Assembly: GCA_013176395.1 (NCBI GenBank)
Contig: JABMLP010000011.1
Coordinates: 1,240,001-1,304,000, forward strand
Direction: 5' to 3'
Origin: Venturia oleaginea
Lineage: Eukaryota > Ascomycota > Dothideomycetes > Venturiales > Venturiaceae
Length of the DNA stretch: 64,000 nt
The translations under genes and the position numbers were made by a program. Position 1 is the first letter of the stretch. Every line of letters starts with the position of its first letter. The notes beneath the pieces are model-generated. The model did not search any database. It was given only the letters and a program-made list of their open reading frames with translations, and had not been told where the DNA came from. Positions 12,901-24,032 of this stretch are shown here, piece after piece.

Positions 12901-14447
12901 CTTCCGTCGGTCGTGCGAGTCATTCCTTCCAAGGACAAGGTGAAGGGCATGTCAATATCCTCCCTAAACACATCTCGGGAGAAATCGTCAGATGTATGAG
13001 ATCTCTTCGCTGATTATGATGATAGCCTACGGATAGCATTCACTGACAATCATTTAGTCCGGTGTTTCAGCCAAATGAATCGTCCATTACCTCCCTCCTC
13101 TTCGCACCTCCTCTTCCTCTTTTGCCCACTTCAACAGAGTCGCAATCATTAGGCACAAGTGCAGTACATCTATTGTCCAATAACAGTCAAGGCGGGCTTG
13201 GTCGGACAGAATACAAGAGACGGGCAGAGACACTTAAAATACAAGACGTCTAACATGCAATTGACAGACAGGCAAGTAAACAATCCAAGCGATATATAAG
13301 TTACGACTGCCACAAAGAGGAGATACAGGCTACCTAGTGTCTCCCCTTTACCGTCAAGCCATACAAGACACGCGTCCAAAAGTACAACGAGTATGGACTT
13401 CCATCCAAAAGCTCAGCGCAAAGAAACATCGAAGCTGCCCATTGATTTCTCCAAAACCACAAGTGACGTCCTGCCGGTGAGAATTGACAACAGAGAACTG
13501 TTCGAGGAGAAAGGACTCGGGCCATTCCCTAGGATTTATTAGCTGTGCTAAAGACAGGACAAAGTAAACCTACAGCCACCAGGGAATTGAGCATCTGAGA
13601 TCAACCGGCGCGGAAAGCCGCTGATTGAAGAGGTGTCGATCTCCGTCTTCTTCGAATCGCCTAGGCATAGTGATATGTTCATCTGAGGTGTCGGGAAAAA
13701 GAAGAGTTCGAAAGTCGTTTGTCCCCATCATCGAAAAAGGCCTGATCAGTTATTTTGCTAATTACCTCTGAAATTATCTCTAGCTATTATGCCCAGTTTA
13801 GACTTCATTGGGTCCGAAGAATAAGCGCTCAATGCATATCTTATCTGCGTGGCCGTCCACGAAGAAGTACGGTTGGAACGAAGGAATACTCATATTCTGA
13901 AGAATTCACCAAAACACCGCATGTCCATAGATTCTTTCTCGAAAAGACACCGGATAGAGCCTGGCATTGAGCGCTTTTCTAGTCGACATGTGGAGTGCAC
14001 GAAGCTGATCCTTTCCATCGAGTTTCGAAGGTTGATATTTCAGGTCTGGGTCGATCCGGATGTATCGCTCTGGCTTTCGGTATTGTCACTCGCACGAAGA
14101 CTGATCAACTCCTTCCCTGACAATTCTGCATTTAAGATACTTTCTATGCTGGTTGTCGTTTCTCTTGAATCAGACACGGCTGAAAGAGTGGTATACTCTA
14201 TACAGCCTTAGAGTAAGAGGAAGATAGCAAAAAGTACCCCCACCAATTCATTCAGGATATGCCGATCCTCGGAAAAGAGCATCCAATCTGAAAAATCACG
14301 ACTGAGTGATGCCCAATTTATCAGATCATGTTGTCAATAGGGCATAGCCAAAGACAGGACTCAACACTCAGCCTACAGTACTTTTTGTGGAGCTTAGAAC
14401 GATCATTCTGGTGTATTGCCCATTCTTATCTTCATATCATATTTGTG
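6922..14447. other. 7.5-kb gene-poor region upstream of the GATA factor
   Basis: None of the ORFs here (all under about 150 codons) resembles a known protein, and no transposon ends, tRNA or strong repeats were found. At 7110-7319 (-) a Pro/Ser/Arg-rich reading frame without an ATG could be a 5' exon or leader of the GATA gene. Near 8290-8390 a degenerate short repeat with core TCACGCTTGGACAT recurs. A very long promoter and 5' leader would suit a developmental regulator, but that is inference. Confidence 0.5.
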
Positions 14448-17400
14448 CTAGCCGTTCCCGATCGAAAGGAACAAGTCCGGAGCACGATCGGCGACGTCTG
14501 GCCAGATCAGCCGCTGTTCTTGATGAGGAATCTTTGCTGGATTGTTGCTGTTCATCGATCCATCAAGGACGTATTGACGTGGGCGTTTGTGGAAGAAAGG
14601 CTGGAAGGAGGGAGTCGCTGCAGCAGCTTCCCAATACGAAATTACTTGTTTAGGATCATCTGGGCGTGGAAAATTAGCAATGACCACGTTCCGCTTTCCT
14701 TCTTCATCTGTCGACGTCAGGGCCACGTTTGTCAGATAATTTGGGTCTTCCTCCCGCTCACCATCAAAAATGGACCGCCACCCAAAGTGCTTTTCAAAGC
14801 TCCGTAGAGCGGCTGGGTCTTGTAAATCCTCACCCCACTTGTCAGCAATATCAGCTTGCAAAGCGGCGACTAGATCGTGCCACAGACGGGAAGAAAAACC
14901 GTGGGGTGGGAAAACGTGGACAAATAATGCAAGTCATACTGACTGGTTTTCTGATCGTCGATCAAACACATCGCTTATTAACGTCGATCTGTACTATCGT
15001 ACTATGGTTTGTGCATCAACGAGGTAATTCTTCTATTTTTTTGACTGACACACTGGGTGACGCACGCAATTCTAATCTACGCTAAGGTAATATTCTCTAA
15101 CTATACCGGGCCTTTTTAGAAGATAGCTTACTAATTAATGAGCAAGAATTATTAATTGGCCTATATATTGTAGCTAGGTTCTACCGTGGGGTGAAACTCT
15201 CAGAATCATCTAGCCAGTTCGTCAAAAACTTGAGAAAGTCCACCTTGATGCACAAACCACGATAATTTAAAAATTATTAATATCAAAATGCAGCATATCC
15301 ACAGATTCGTTTCTCGAAAAGACAACGGATAGACCCTGTTCTTGTCAGGGCGTAGAAACGATTTGTAGTACCTATGACTTTCCCCCCATCCCTACAACCT
15401 TTCTTTAAATGGGTAAGAATCCGTCCTAAAACGACCAAGGTGGAAATTGCTATAACGTATTCGATCACCCAACCCGTCAGATCACCCAACCGGTCAAAAT
15501 TTGCCAAGACCCCAACTACTCCTCTTATTCTACTATGTCTCAACAACGTAATGAGTTACTACTCCAACACGAAGGGAGAATTCAGCTTGCAATCCAAGCT
15601 TTGAATACCGGCCAACTCCGAAGCCAACGGGCTGCTGCGAGCGCCTTCAACGTTAAACAACAAACCCTCTCCGATCGCGTCAGAGGAGTCCCATTTATCC
15701 AGTTACTGCCCAGGCAGGCTTTTCCCAGCTTGTCAAGGGCGCTGAATTGATGCTGCACCAAAACGCTCTACTTGTTGCGCGCAACCGCGAGCTTGAAGAG
15801 CAATTGGCAGTAATGACGAAGCGAAAATGGCGCAAAAGGAAGTGGATCCAGCAAGGTGGTACTATAGAGTATGGGACTGCAGCAGCGCAGGTAGCTGCAG
15901 AGGCGTCTGTAGCGCCTCAGGGATCGAAGAAGGCTCGTGGTAGTGGTGATCAAGAAACAGCCCGACCAACTCAACGGCGCTATGGGAATTGCGGCGCAAC
16001 TGGGCATAATGCGCGGACTTGTAAAAGAGATATCGAGATATCTTCTGAATCAGATAGCAGCACGACGGACTTGGAATCTATTTTTAATAGCGATAAAATT
16101 GAAGAGTCGTAATATAAGATGGTCGTGCCAAGAAATTTTGACCGGTTGGGTGATCGAATACGTTATATGACGATATAAATAGAATGTGCGATAGCTACGT
16201 GCCAATCTTTGCAAATCAACAACTTCCCACTACATGTAGATTCCATGGATCCCCCAAAACAAGACCTACTTTCCAAGCTCGACTCGACCTTCTCGCCTTG
16301 AACAAACTCAAAAATGCGTTTCACCGGCTTGTCTTTATCTCAGGATCCCTTCCCTAGTGAGCGTCTCGAAAAATCATCATAGTTATCGATTCCTTCAACT
16401 AAAAACTCTCAGTCTTACAACAGCTCAAGACCTTCCCACTTTTGTGCGCGGCTGTTGTAATCGCAAGGCTAAGAGGGCTTGGAAAAAAGATGCTAAAGAC
16501 CATTGTTGTACGCTCAAGAAAATAGATGGAATTGGGAGGCTGAATGATGATGGAAGAAGAGTGATAAACTTTCGATTCCTATGCTATTACCAATTACTTT
16601 GGCTGGAAACCTCACAGGCATTGATAGCTTCCTGAATTTTTTTGTTGCTATTGTCGTTTAGTGTCATATGATGCCACAATTCAAGATTGATTATGAGAAA
16701 TGTTGTCAAGACGAGGGAAATAAATTGAAAACCCTGACTGGTTCGCTTGCAGGGCTACCTGAGGACTGGCATGATCCTTGTAGAAGGAGATGGATTCATT
16801 TAGTACTTATGGACTTATCGGGATTTTCGGCTGCGAGGGTGCGATATGGTATTGTTGCATTGGGAGAAGTGGCTGTATGGCGGCGTAGTTTGTATGCAGG
16901 TCCTGTCATATGATAGAAATCTGCAAGCTGGGTGCTATGGAGACGTAGCACGAGATTTTCGTCCGGAACATCCTAGTGGGAAAGGTTGCGATCTTGTTCA
17001 AGGGCTTTTCGGACGAACTCCACACCTTGGCTAAAGATTTTTGATCCATTTGTCGTAGTAAGCTTCGAACGTGAACGTGGAAATGTATAGTCCTGATCGA
17101 TCCAAAGAGTTTTTCCTTGTCATTTTGATGGCCTTTTTTAAAGTGTGGCAGCGGAGTTGATGCACATAGCGTCATCGTCTCTGCTGCGGTATTAGCGAGG
17201 TGAGTAGCTGTCGCAAGACATCTCAAGAGCCTTCTTGCAGTGCTGCTTGTACTTGGCCACAAGATTCTGTGGAAACCCTGGTTCTCTGTTCTTCCATAAT
17301 GTCGATAGACCAAAGTCTACCTTTGCGTCGATGTCTCACACAGTGAAGATGGACGCTTGATGCAACAGCTAATTTTGTCGAAAATCCATTCACTGGTGCA

Positions 17401-18274
17401 ACATTCTTGCAGCATGAAGATGCCCAGTTGGAGATTGTTGCCACCAATTTTTTTGATATGGGACTGTTCTGAAGTGACATCTCGATAAAGTTGAATGGAA
17501 TATAAAGGTTGTGCGTGAAGTGGTCGAAAGCTGACTGGAGAAAAGTACCCAGCTCGTTTGAATTCGTCACATCCTAGCATTGCGCTTCGCTTGGTAGGAT
17601 GCTTTGCACGTGTCATTGATGTTGGATCGAAGCTTGTCAATTTACTGCTTCAACAGATTGTAACGTCCGTCAACAGGAATTCATATTACTGTGAAATAAG
17701 AATAGTAGCAGTATATAAGACCCGTTATTGTACGGATGGGCCGTCCACTATGACGCCAAGCGTCTGCATGGCGCCATAGCGAAGTTACGCTGGACAAACT
17801 TGGTGCTACTTGACGGAGGAGGTTTGCTGTATATTTGCAAGGATCCCACTCTTCTTCGTCTTCATCAATATCAATTGCATTGATGACGATGATGACATGA
17901 GGTAAGGCGGGCTGGTTGATCGAAGTCTCAGGAGATGCTTGGCCCCATCGAAGAAGGCGCTCAAGTTCATTCTCCTCAAAAATTCTACAAACTTGATTTA
18001 GCACATTGTTTTGACAACTCGACTGCCGGGGTGTATACTTCACATTTCGCAAGACGAAGACGACAACGTCAGAAAAGGTGTAAAGCAAGCGCGGATAAAG
18101 CTCTCGCACAACGTACTTTCGACCTCTTTTATCGTCAATATTTGCCCAATCCAGGTATCTTATCCTGCCGCTACAAGTGATCTGGCGTCTGATGTCCTTT
18201 CTCCGGCTCGCCGCATACGGAAGAGTCTCGCTAGCATCCAGCCCTTCGCAGTCTGCATAGAAGAAACGTGTCAA
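14448..18274 (-). pseudogene. Patatin-like phospholipase with N-terminal P-loop-type region, degenerate
   Basis: Two separated blocks match the large fungal patatin proteins that carry an N-terminal GTPase-like region. Block A (17681-18274) has FFYADCEGLDASETLP, RELYPRLLYTFSDVVVFVLR and NQPALPHVIIVINA. Its continuation to about 17200 (SAFDHFTHNLYIPFNFIE, EWIFDKIS, CVRHRRKGR) is spread over several frames. Two in-frame stops (TGA and TAA) sit at about 17679 and 17645, where Arg and Gln would be expected. Block B (14448-14861) is the end of the patatin fold: FGWRSIFDG, NVALTSTDEEGKRN, then LDGSMNSNNPA (the Asp-Gly of the catalytic dyad) and PDLFLSIGNG. The GxSxG nucleophile region was not found between the blocks, where a deleted Fot element (15453-16165) and unrecognisable sequence lie. 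Such proteins are often linked to allorecognition or defence in fungi; the role here is presumably lost. Confidence 0.8.
15453..16165 (+). mobile_element. Fot1/pogo-family internally deleted element (713 bp)
   Basis: Both ends carry the inverted repeat ACGTATTCGATCACCCAACC, flanked by TA (TATA on both sides). The left end has two tandem copies of GATCACCCAACC-GTCA; the right end has one. The interior keeps only the beginning of the transposase (from 15535, MSQQRNELLLQHEGRIQLAI, the DNA-binding start) and its end (from 15747: coiled region and CCHC knuckle). A deletion between VRGVPFI and the C-terminal linker removed the CENP-B-like and DDE domains. The first Cys of the knuckle is changed to Tyr (TAT for TGT). 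This copy cannot make a transposase but could be mobilised in trans. It lies inside the patatin pseudogene interval. Confidence 0.88.
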
Positions 18275-18929
18275 GTATGAGCAGGCCGTTACTCACTGCG
18301 CTTTCATGCAAGTTGCTGCATCAGTGGCGCATATGCCTCGAAACTTGGAGTCTTCTCATTACCTGTTTACTCATCCAAAAGGTTAGGAAACGATTATATG
18401 GATCGAGAAGTTATAGTAGAGCCTCTGCAACCAAGGCTGGAGTCAGGCCTGGGATGAATCGTTTTTCCGGTGGCAGAAGAGATGAAAAGAATGCATTAGC
18501 AAAGGTGCGAACGGAAGTCCTTGTTTCTCATATCGATGACGGGACACTTTTCCGAGATGTGCGTGGTTGTTGTGGTGTTGATGCTGATGGAGTTGACCGA
18601 GAACAAACAGTTCCTGTCTCTCTGACGAAGGCCAAAGCTAGCGCTGCAATTCCGCTTCGACCCTTTCATTATTCCGCATCCATGGATGACAATGAACTCC
18701 TCGATTGGAGGTAGGTAATTGAGGCTCCGACAATTTGAAAGACAGAACAAAGTTTCTACGCGTGCAACGTACGAGGCTCAATGCATATCAATTCAATGAC
18801 TGTATCGTACAGAGAACTTACGATCCCATACATTGTGCGAGGGAGTCAATTATATTTTCTCATTGGACTAAAGCCCAGAGAATGCCCATGAAACCCTCGT
18901 TTCAACGTTCCAATGCGACAACTAACCAT

Positions 18930-19639
18930 CTAAAACCTGGAATATGGCAACCACTTTCCTCTGAGCGTGATAACAGCCCAGTCACCCTTCTCATCCGTCT
19001 CCTTCTCAACCTTCGTGCTGAAAGAAATAGCAGACATGATGCCATCTCCAAACTTCTCGTTCAAGACCGCCTTGTAGGCGTATCCATAATTCTGCACAAT
19101 CTCAAACAGTCTGTAGATGAGAGGCTCCCTTGGTGGCATTTCCAATGTCCGGCCACGATCCGGGATCTGATATAATTGTGATGCTAGTGTAGCGTGATCG
19201 AGATCGAGGAGGGTAGCAAGCTTCTTGATGTCGGCTTCGGAGGCTTGAGCCTGGCCGTAGAAGATGGCTGCTACGGAGACTTCGGAACGGCCGAGTTCAG
19301 CCGCTATAGTCTCGAAGGACAGGTTCTTTTTTTTTTTGCCTTCGAAGAGGGTCGGAGAGGAGGCTGGGAGGCGGGGTATGAGCGAGGTCTACAGCTTTGT
19401 TAGATTGAGTGTTCTAGCAATCGATGCGATGCTGGATTTTGATCCTGTAATGAAAGACTTACATCGAGAGTGACAATTGGGAAATCAGCAGTCCCTAGCT
19501 TTTGGGCAGCCATCTTGTTTGCTTTGGTTGCTGCTGGTCTGGTGAACTGAGGGGTGAGTATAGCTCTGGAAATCGGAGGAAGGGCTCTGGATGAGAGTTT
19601 GGAGCAGGAAAATCTTTGAATTGGTTTTGCGAGAGACAT
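18930..19639 (-). CDS. cyn1: Cyanate hydratase (cyanase)
   Basis: The enzyme converts cyanate plus bicarbonate to ammonia and CO2. Exons are 19463-19639 and 18930-19388, giving 211 aa. The helical N-terminal domain reads [20 protein letters not shown] and [19 protein letters not shown]. The cyanase fold follows: [32 protein letters not shown] and the C-terminus [18 protein letters not shown]. The catalytic Arg and Glu (YRLFE) and Ser (GIMSAI) are present. The first 42 residues (rich in Arg, Ser and Ala, few acidic residues) precede a second Met that fits the usual fungal start, so this may be a mitochondrial targeting extension. A run of 11 A in the second exon encodes KKKK and is in frame. 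The gene is divergent from the histidine kinase, about 400 bp away. Confidence 0.95.
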
Positions 19640-20044
19640 CTTCAGTCATTTGGCACAGGGGAGGACAGTATTTATACAGGCTTACGGGCAGAAGGCTAGG
19701 TGAAGATCTGTAGGCAACTGGAGCTGTAGCGGGGTTCGAGATCCGGTTTCGTCATCAATATGGAGCCATTAGGAATCGATTCTGGCCTGGATGCCGTGGA
19801 GATGCTGAAGTGATACACCAGATATTGATGGTCAGGGACTCTCTGGCAATGCCCGAAGGAAGGCCGGACATGATCTTCGTGATAAGGAAGAGAGTCAACG
19901 GCTTGGCAGACGTGTGGTTGCATTCCCCTTTGTGGCGAGAATTGCGGCATAAAGTTACTAGCAGAATCTCGGGCGTTCGCTTCCTTTGCTCAGTACTGTG
20001 TACTGTCATGGAGAAAATTTGCCGTATTCACCTCCAGTCCGAGT
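19640..20044. promoter_or_regulatory. Shared divergent promoter region of cyanase and histidine kinase
   Basis: This 405-bp gap lies between two start codons pointing away from each other, so both promoters must be here. I recognised no specific operator. Confidence 0.5.
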
Positions 20045-23000
20045 ATGCTATCCAGAAAACGATTCGACTGGACGAGGAATCTCCCACCTGAAAACTTGAC
20101 CACTCATCAAAGATTCATCAGAAATGTCGACTGGAGCAATTCACCCCTTGGACCCATGGACCAATGGCTCCATCAGCTGAGACAGATGGTGATGGTCATC
20201 GTCAATGACCCAAGGCCAGCAGTGGTGTGCTGGGGCGATTCCCGAGCCATCGTGTATAACGAGGCGTACATACCATGTGAGCCATTCTTGCCTAAAGAGT
20301 TCTGTCACTTTCTCATGAAGCGTTAATGATAGGCGCCAAACATCCAGGATTGCAAGGTCAGGATCCGAAGATTGGGGTTTTTGCAGAGATCTGTAGGTCT
20401 GGCGCGAGAGATTCTTCACTCGTCGACTGACTGCCATCTAGGGGAGCCATTTTGATCGAATTCTGCGCCATGGAGAAGAGACGGGACTGACGCACTGTGA
20501 CTCAGACGAACTAGTACTCATCATTCGTAATGGATATCTGGAAGAAGCATATTTTTCTTACAAGTTTGTGCCGCTTATCGGTCCTGAAGGCTACGTTGTG
20601 GGATCCTGGGCGACGGTTTGGGAGACTTCACGAGAAAGGATCAACGACCGTCGGTCTACACTACTGCAAACCTTCAACGATCAGCTGAATGAGGCTTCTG
20701 ATCTCAAATCTCTATGGGTAAATGTTGTCAGTGGTCTAGGGAACGAAGGCTTTGGCAAATATATTCCCATTGCCATGATCTACTGCGATTCCGCATTACG
20801 AGAAATGGACTCTCCGACACGTAACGAGAAGACACAGATAAGCGGCCAAACATACTACCTCGAAGGACAGACTGGGATTGAGTCAGGTCATGCCTGCGCA
20901 CCGCACACCCTTACAGCTTCGGACACGAATCACCCACTTTATGTAGCTTTCAAAGAAGCTCAAATGTCGCACGCCCCTGTGATTCTATGTCAAGAGAATA
21001 GAAGATGGCCTGAAAGTATCTTCAATGGAGACAGGCCAAGCCATGTCAACCCAACCGAAGACGAGTGAGTTGCTTTCCCGCCTGCAAGATCTACCCAAAC
21101 CTAAATCTCTTTGTGTCGGCGACTATGGATCTGCATTGACTTTTGTTTAGTGTCTCTCGCTCTTTCCGCGGATTTGTAGTTCCCAGCACCGAAGTGGCGG
21201 TGTATCCACTTGTCACTGGGGACGCCATACATGCATTTGCTGTTTTTGGTTTGAATCCAAGAAAACGTTACGATTTTGACTACGAAAGTTTTCTGCGACG
21301 TCTTTCCGATCAAAGGATTACGAATAGGCTCTCTGCTGTCTTTCTAAGCATGGAAAAAGAACGAAGTGAGCTCCAGGCTTATGAAGCTGCCCTTGCAAAA
21401 TCTATCCATGATCGACACCGACAAGAAGAGATGAAATTCATCAAGTTTGCAGAACGCGTACAGGTTGGACTCTGTGTCGTTGGTTTGACTGGAAATGTCA
21501 TATACGCCAATAAGCCATGGTACGACTTTGCGGGAATAACCCAGAACGTGAAGGGCATGAGTTGGATGGACGCTTTGCTGGAGGACGATAGGGGCATACT
21601 CGAGGAGGCTTGGGAGAAAATAATCAGCGGGCGGACTCCATGGAACTTTGAGTTCAGGACTCGCATACCATTACTGGAACCGCCTGCAATCCACATATGA
21701 GAGCAGAGCATCGGACAGGCTTGTGTGCAGCGTACCCCGATTTTGCTGATGATGGCCAGACAGTCGTTTCTGTGATGGGTATTATTGTTGATATCTCTGA
21801 AACGAAGCATAATGAGAGAGTAACCACAGAGAAGATGGAGGAAGCGATATTCTTGCGCAAGCGTCAAGAAGCATTCATAGATGTGAGTACATCGGTTCCA
21901 TTCTCATACCCTTGCCACGGTCGATGTCGCGGTAATATGCAGCGACATCATTCAGAAATGTGGCATATGCTCCGTGGCTACCCTCAGCTCTTCACTCTGT
22001 CCCTCAGTTGTACATATGCTGACTGCGTTAGACGATAAGTCACGAGATTCGGTATAGTCCGCGAGCTATTCTCGGCGAATGATGGCTGATTGTAGAAACA
22101 GTAATCCAATGTCAGCAGTGCTAAATTGTACAGAGGAGATTCTCGAAACTGTGCAGCACCTGGCAATTGAACAAGCACTTGTACGGGCGAAACTGGACAC
22201 GGCGCATGGCCAGAATTCCAGCAGTCTGATGCTCAGTGTTATCGAAGCATCACGTACAATTCTATACTGTATAGAGCATCAAAAGCGTATTGTGGACGAT
22301 GTCTTGTCGTTGTCGAAGTTAGACTCTGGACTAGTGGAATTGGTACCGTGCCCAGTTCAAGTTCTGGAAACTGTTCGCCAAGTAGCGAGCATCTTTGAGA
22401 GAGAGATTAAGGCCCTTGACATCACATTCTCTATCATAGAGGATGTCTCATTGGCTGAATTAGACCTGGATTGGGTGATGCTTGATCCCAACCGATTTCT
22501 GCAGATTCTGATCAATCTGGTATATGTCTCCTCCGCAAAAGTAGTCAAATCTTTGTCGGCTGACCATATTTTCGGCAGGTCACGAACGCAATGAATTCAC
22601 TCGAGGCAAAGAGACAAGGAACATTACCGTTAAGGTTTCCGCAAGTCGAGATATGCCTTCTTCTGGAGTGACCAATATTGTCTATCTTCCGCAAAAAGTT
22701 GTCGAAAAGGATGGCCCGGGTCGAGACATAAGCGATAAAAATGATGTGTACCTTGCTTGCTCTGTATCGGACACTGGAAAAGGCCTCACAGACGATGACC
22801 ACGATGTCCTGTTTAACAGATTCTCTCAATCGAGTCCAAAGACATATATTGAGTATGGAGGGTCAGGCCTACAATCTAGCCTTCTATATTCGGAGTACTA
22901 ACATATTTCCAGGTCGGGCTTGGGACTTTTTATTTCGAGACACATCACTGAACTCATGGGCGGTCAGATTGGTGTTTCGAGAGGTCAAGACCTGGGAAGT

Positions 23001-23720
23001 ACTTTCAGCTTCTTCACCAAAACCAAACAGATCTCACAAGACCAAGTCGACCCTGAATTTCTGGTCAACAACATGAAATCTGGTCTCGATATCGGCAATG
23101 TTGTATCCGCAGGTTCGCATTCGGTCCTGGATACTCCGGTCCTCACTGCATCAAAGCCTGATGTTGCAACAGAGATGCAGAAGCACGTTGATCAAGTCCT
23201 CGTAAGTCAAGAGTGGCGCATGGTTGTTGCTCAGCTAAAATCCGATAAGGTTGTTGAAGACAACAAGATCAATCAACGACTGTTGTGTAAAAGCCTTACC
23301 AAGAGAGGTTACGAGGTAGAAGCTGCAAATCATGGCCAGGAAGCACTTGATTTACTCCTCCAAGCTCGCTCAAAGCAAGTCGAAGGGGTGCCATACTTTG
23401 ATATCGTTCTCTGCGACATTGAAATGCCTGTTCTCAATGGCATAGATTGTGTTAAGACTATCCGGAAGTACGAGAACCAGAGCCTTTTGCCGGGTCATAT
23501 CCCAGTCATCGCCGTGAGCGCTAATGCGAGGAGAGAGCACATACAAGAGCGGAGGAGGCTGGCATGGCGAGTCTTGCTTGTTCACCTGGATCTGTCCGAC
23601 CTAGCTGACCACGAATAGGACGGATTCACAACCAAGCCATTACTAAGGCACCAGTCCAACGCCTCGCTATGGTGCACAAGTTCAACAATATCCGGGGAGC
23701 GGACTTGGATGTTCATCTAA
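20045..23720 (+). pseudogene. Fungal hybrid histidine kinase (PAS-like, HisKA, HATPase, receiver), decayed
   Basis: The order of domains is complete. The N-terminal module (VDWSNSPLGPMDQWLHQLRQ, DPRPAVVCWG, VPLIGPEGYVVGSW) is typical of fungal hybrid kinases. A PAS-like segment follows at about 21480 (VGLTGNVIYANKPWYDFAGI), then the H-box SHEIRNPMSAVLNCTEEI (His at about 22041), then ATPase motifs SDTGKGLTDDD, LFNRFSQ and YGGSGLGLFISRHI. The receiver has VVEDNKINQR, phosphoacceptor Asp in IVLCDIEMPVLNG and Lys in TTKP. The H-box is on a 20-nt exon (22032-22051) between introns 21883-22031 and 22052-22101. Breaks: a frame change at about 21690-21700 (PPAIHI stop, then MRAEHRTGLCAAYPDF), a one-base loss at about 22593 in the N-box (TNAM|KFTRG), and a doubtful junction near 23540-23618. 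The intron at about 20394-20449 is also uncertain. Sequence error could explain single breaks but less easily all of them. Confidence 0.8.
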
Positions 23721-24032
23721 TGCCTGCACCTGACGGGCACAATTCCGCTTTGGGTTTGGGGAGGATCTGGGGAAGACCAGAGAAAATTTGGAGATGCCTT
23801 TATTTGTGGAGTATTTCAGCGACCCCTCAAAAGCTGCGGATGGAATGTGACGTGCTGGGATGCTTCTCGGACGTCTTGGCATAGAGTTAGCACTTTGGTA
23901 CGGTGACTGCAAGCCCGAGATGCCGAATGCATCGCAGTATTGTGATGGACGGGGCGGATAACATCATGCGATGGAAGAAAGGCAGGTCACCTGATGCGGA
24001 CCCTGGATGCTAATTGATATTACATAGGTGCG
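23721..24032. other. Spacer between kinase pseudogene and Fot copy
   Basis: No coding or repeat signal was recognised here. Confidence 0.5.

Noticed and set aside
16357..16913. Plus-strand ORFs between the Fot derivative and the patatin block
   Set aside because: No domain or codon pattern; probably decayed filler.
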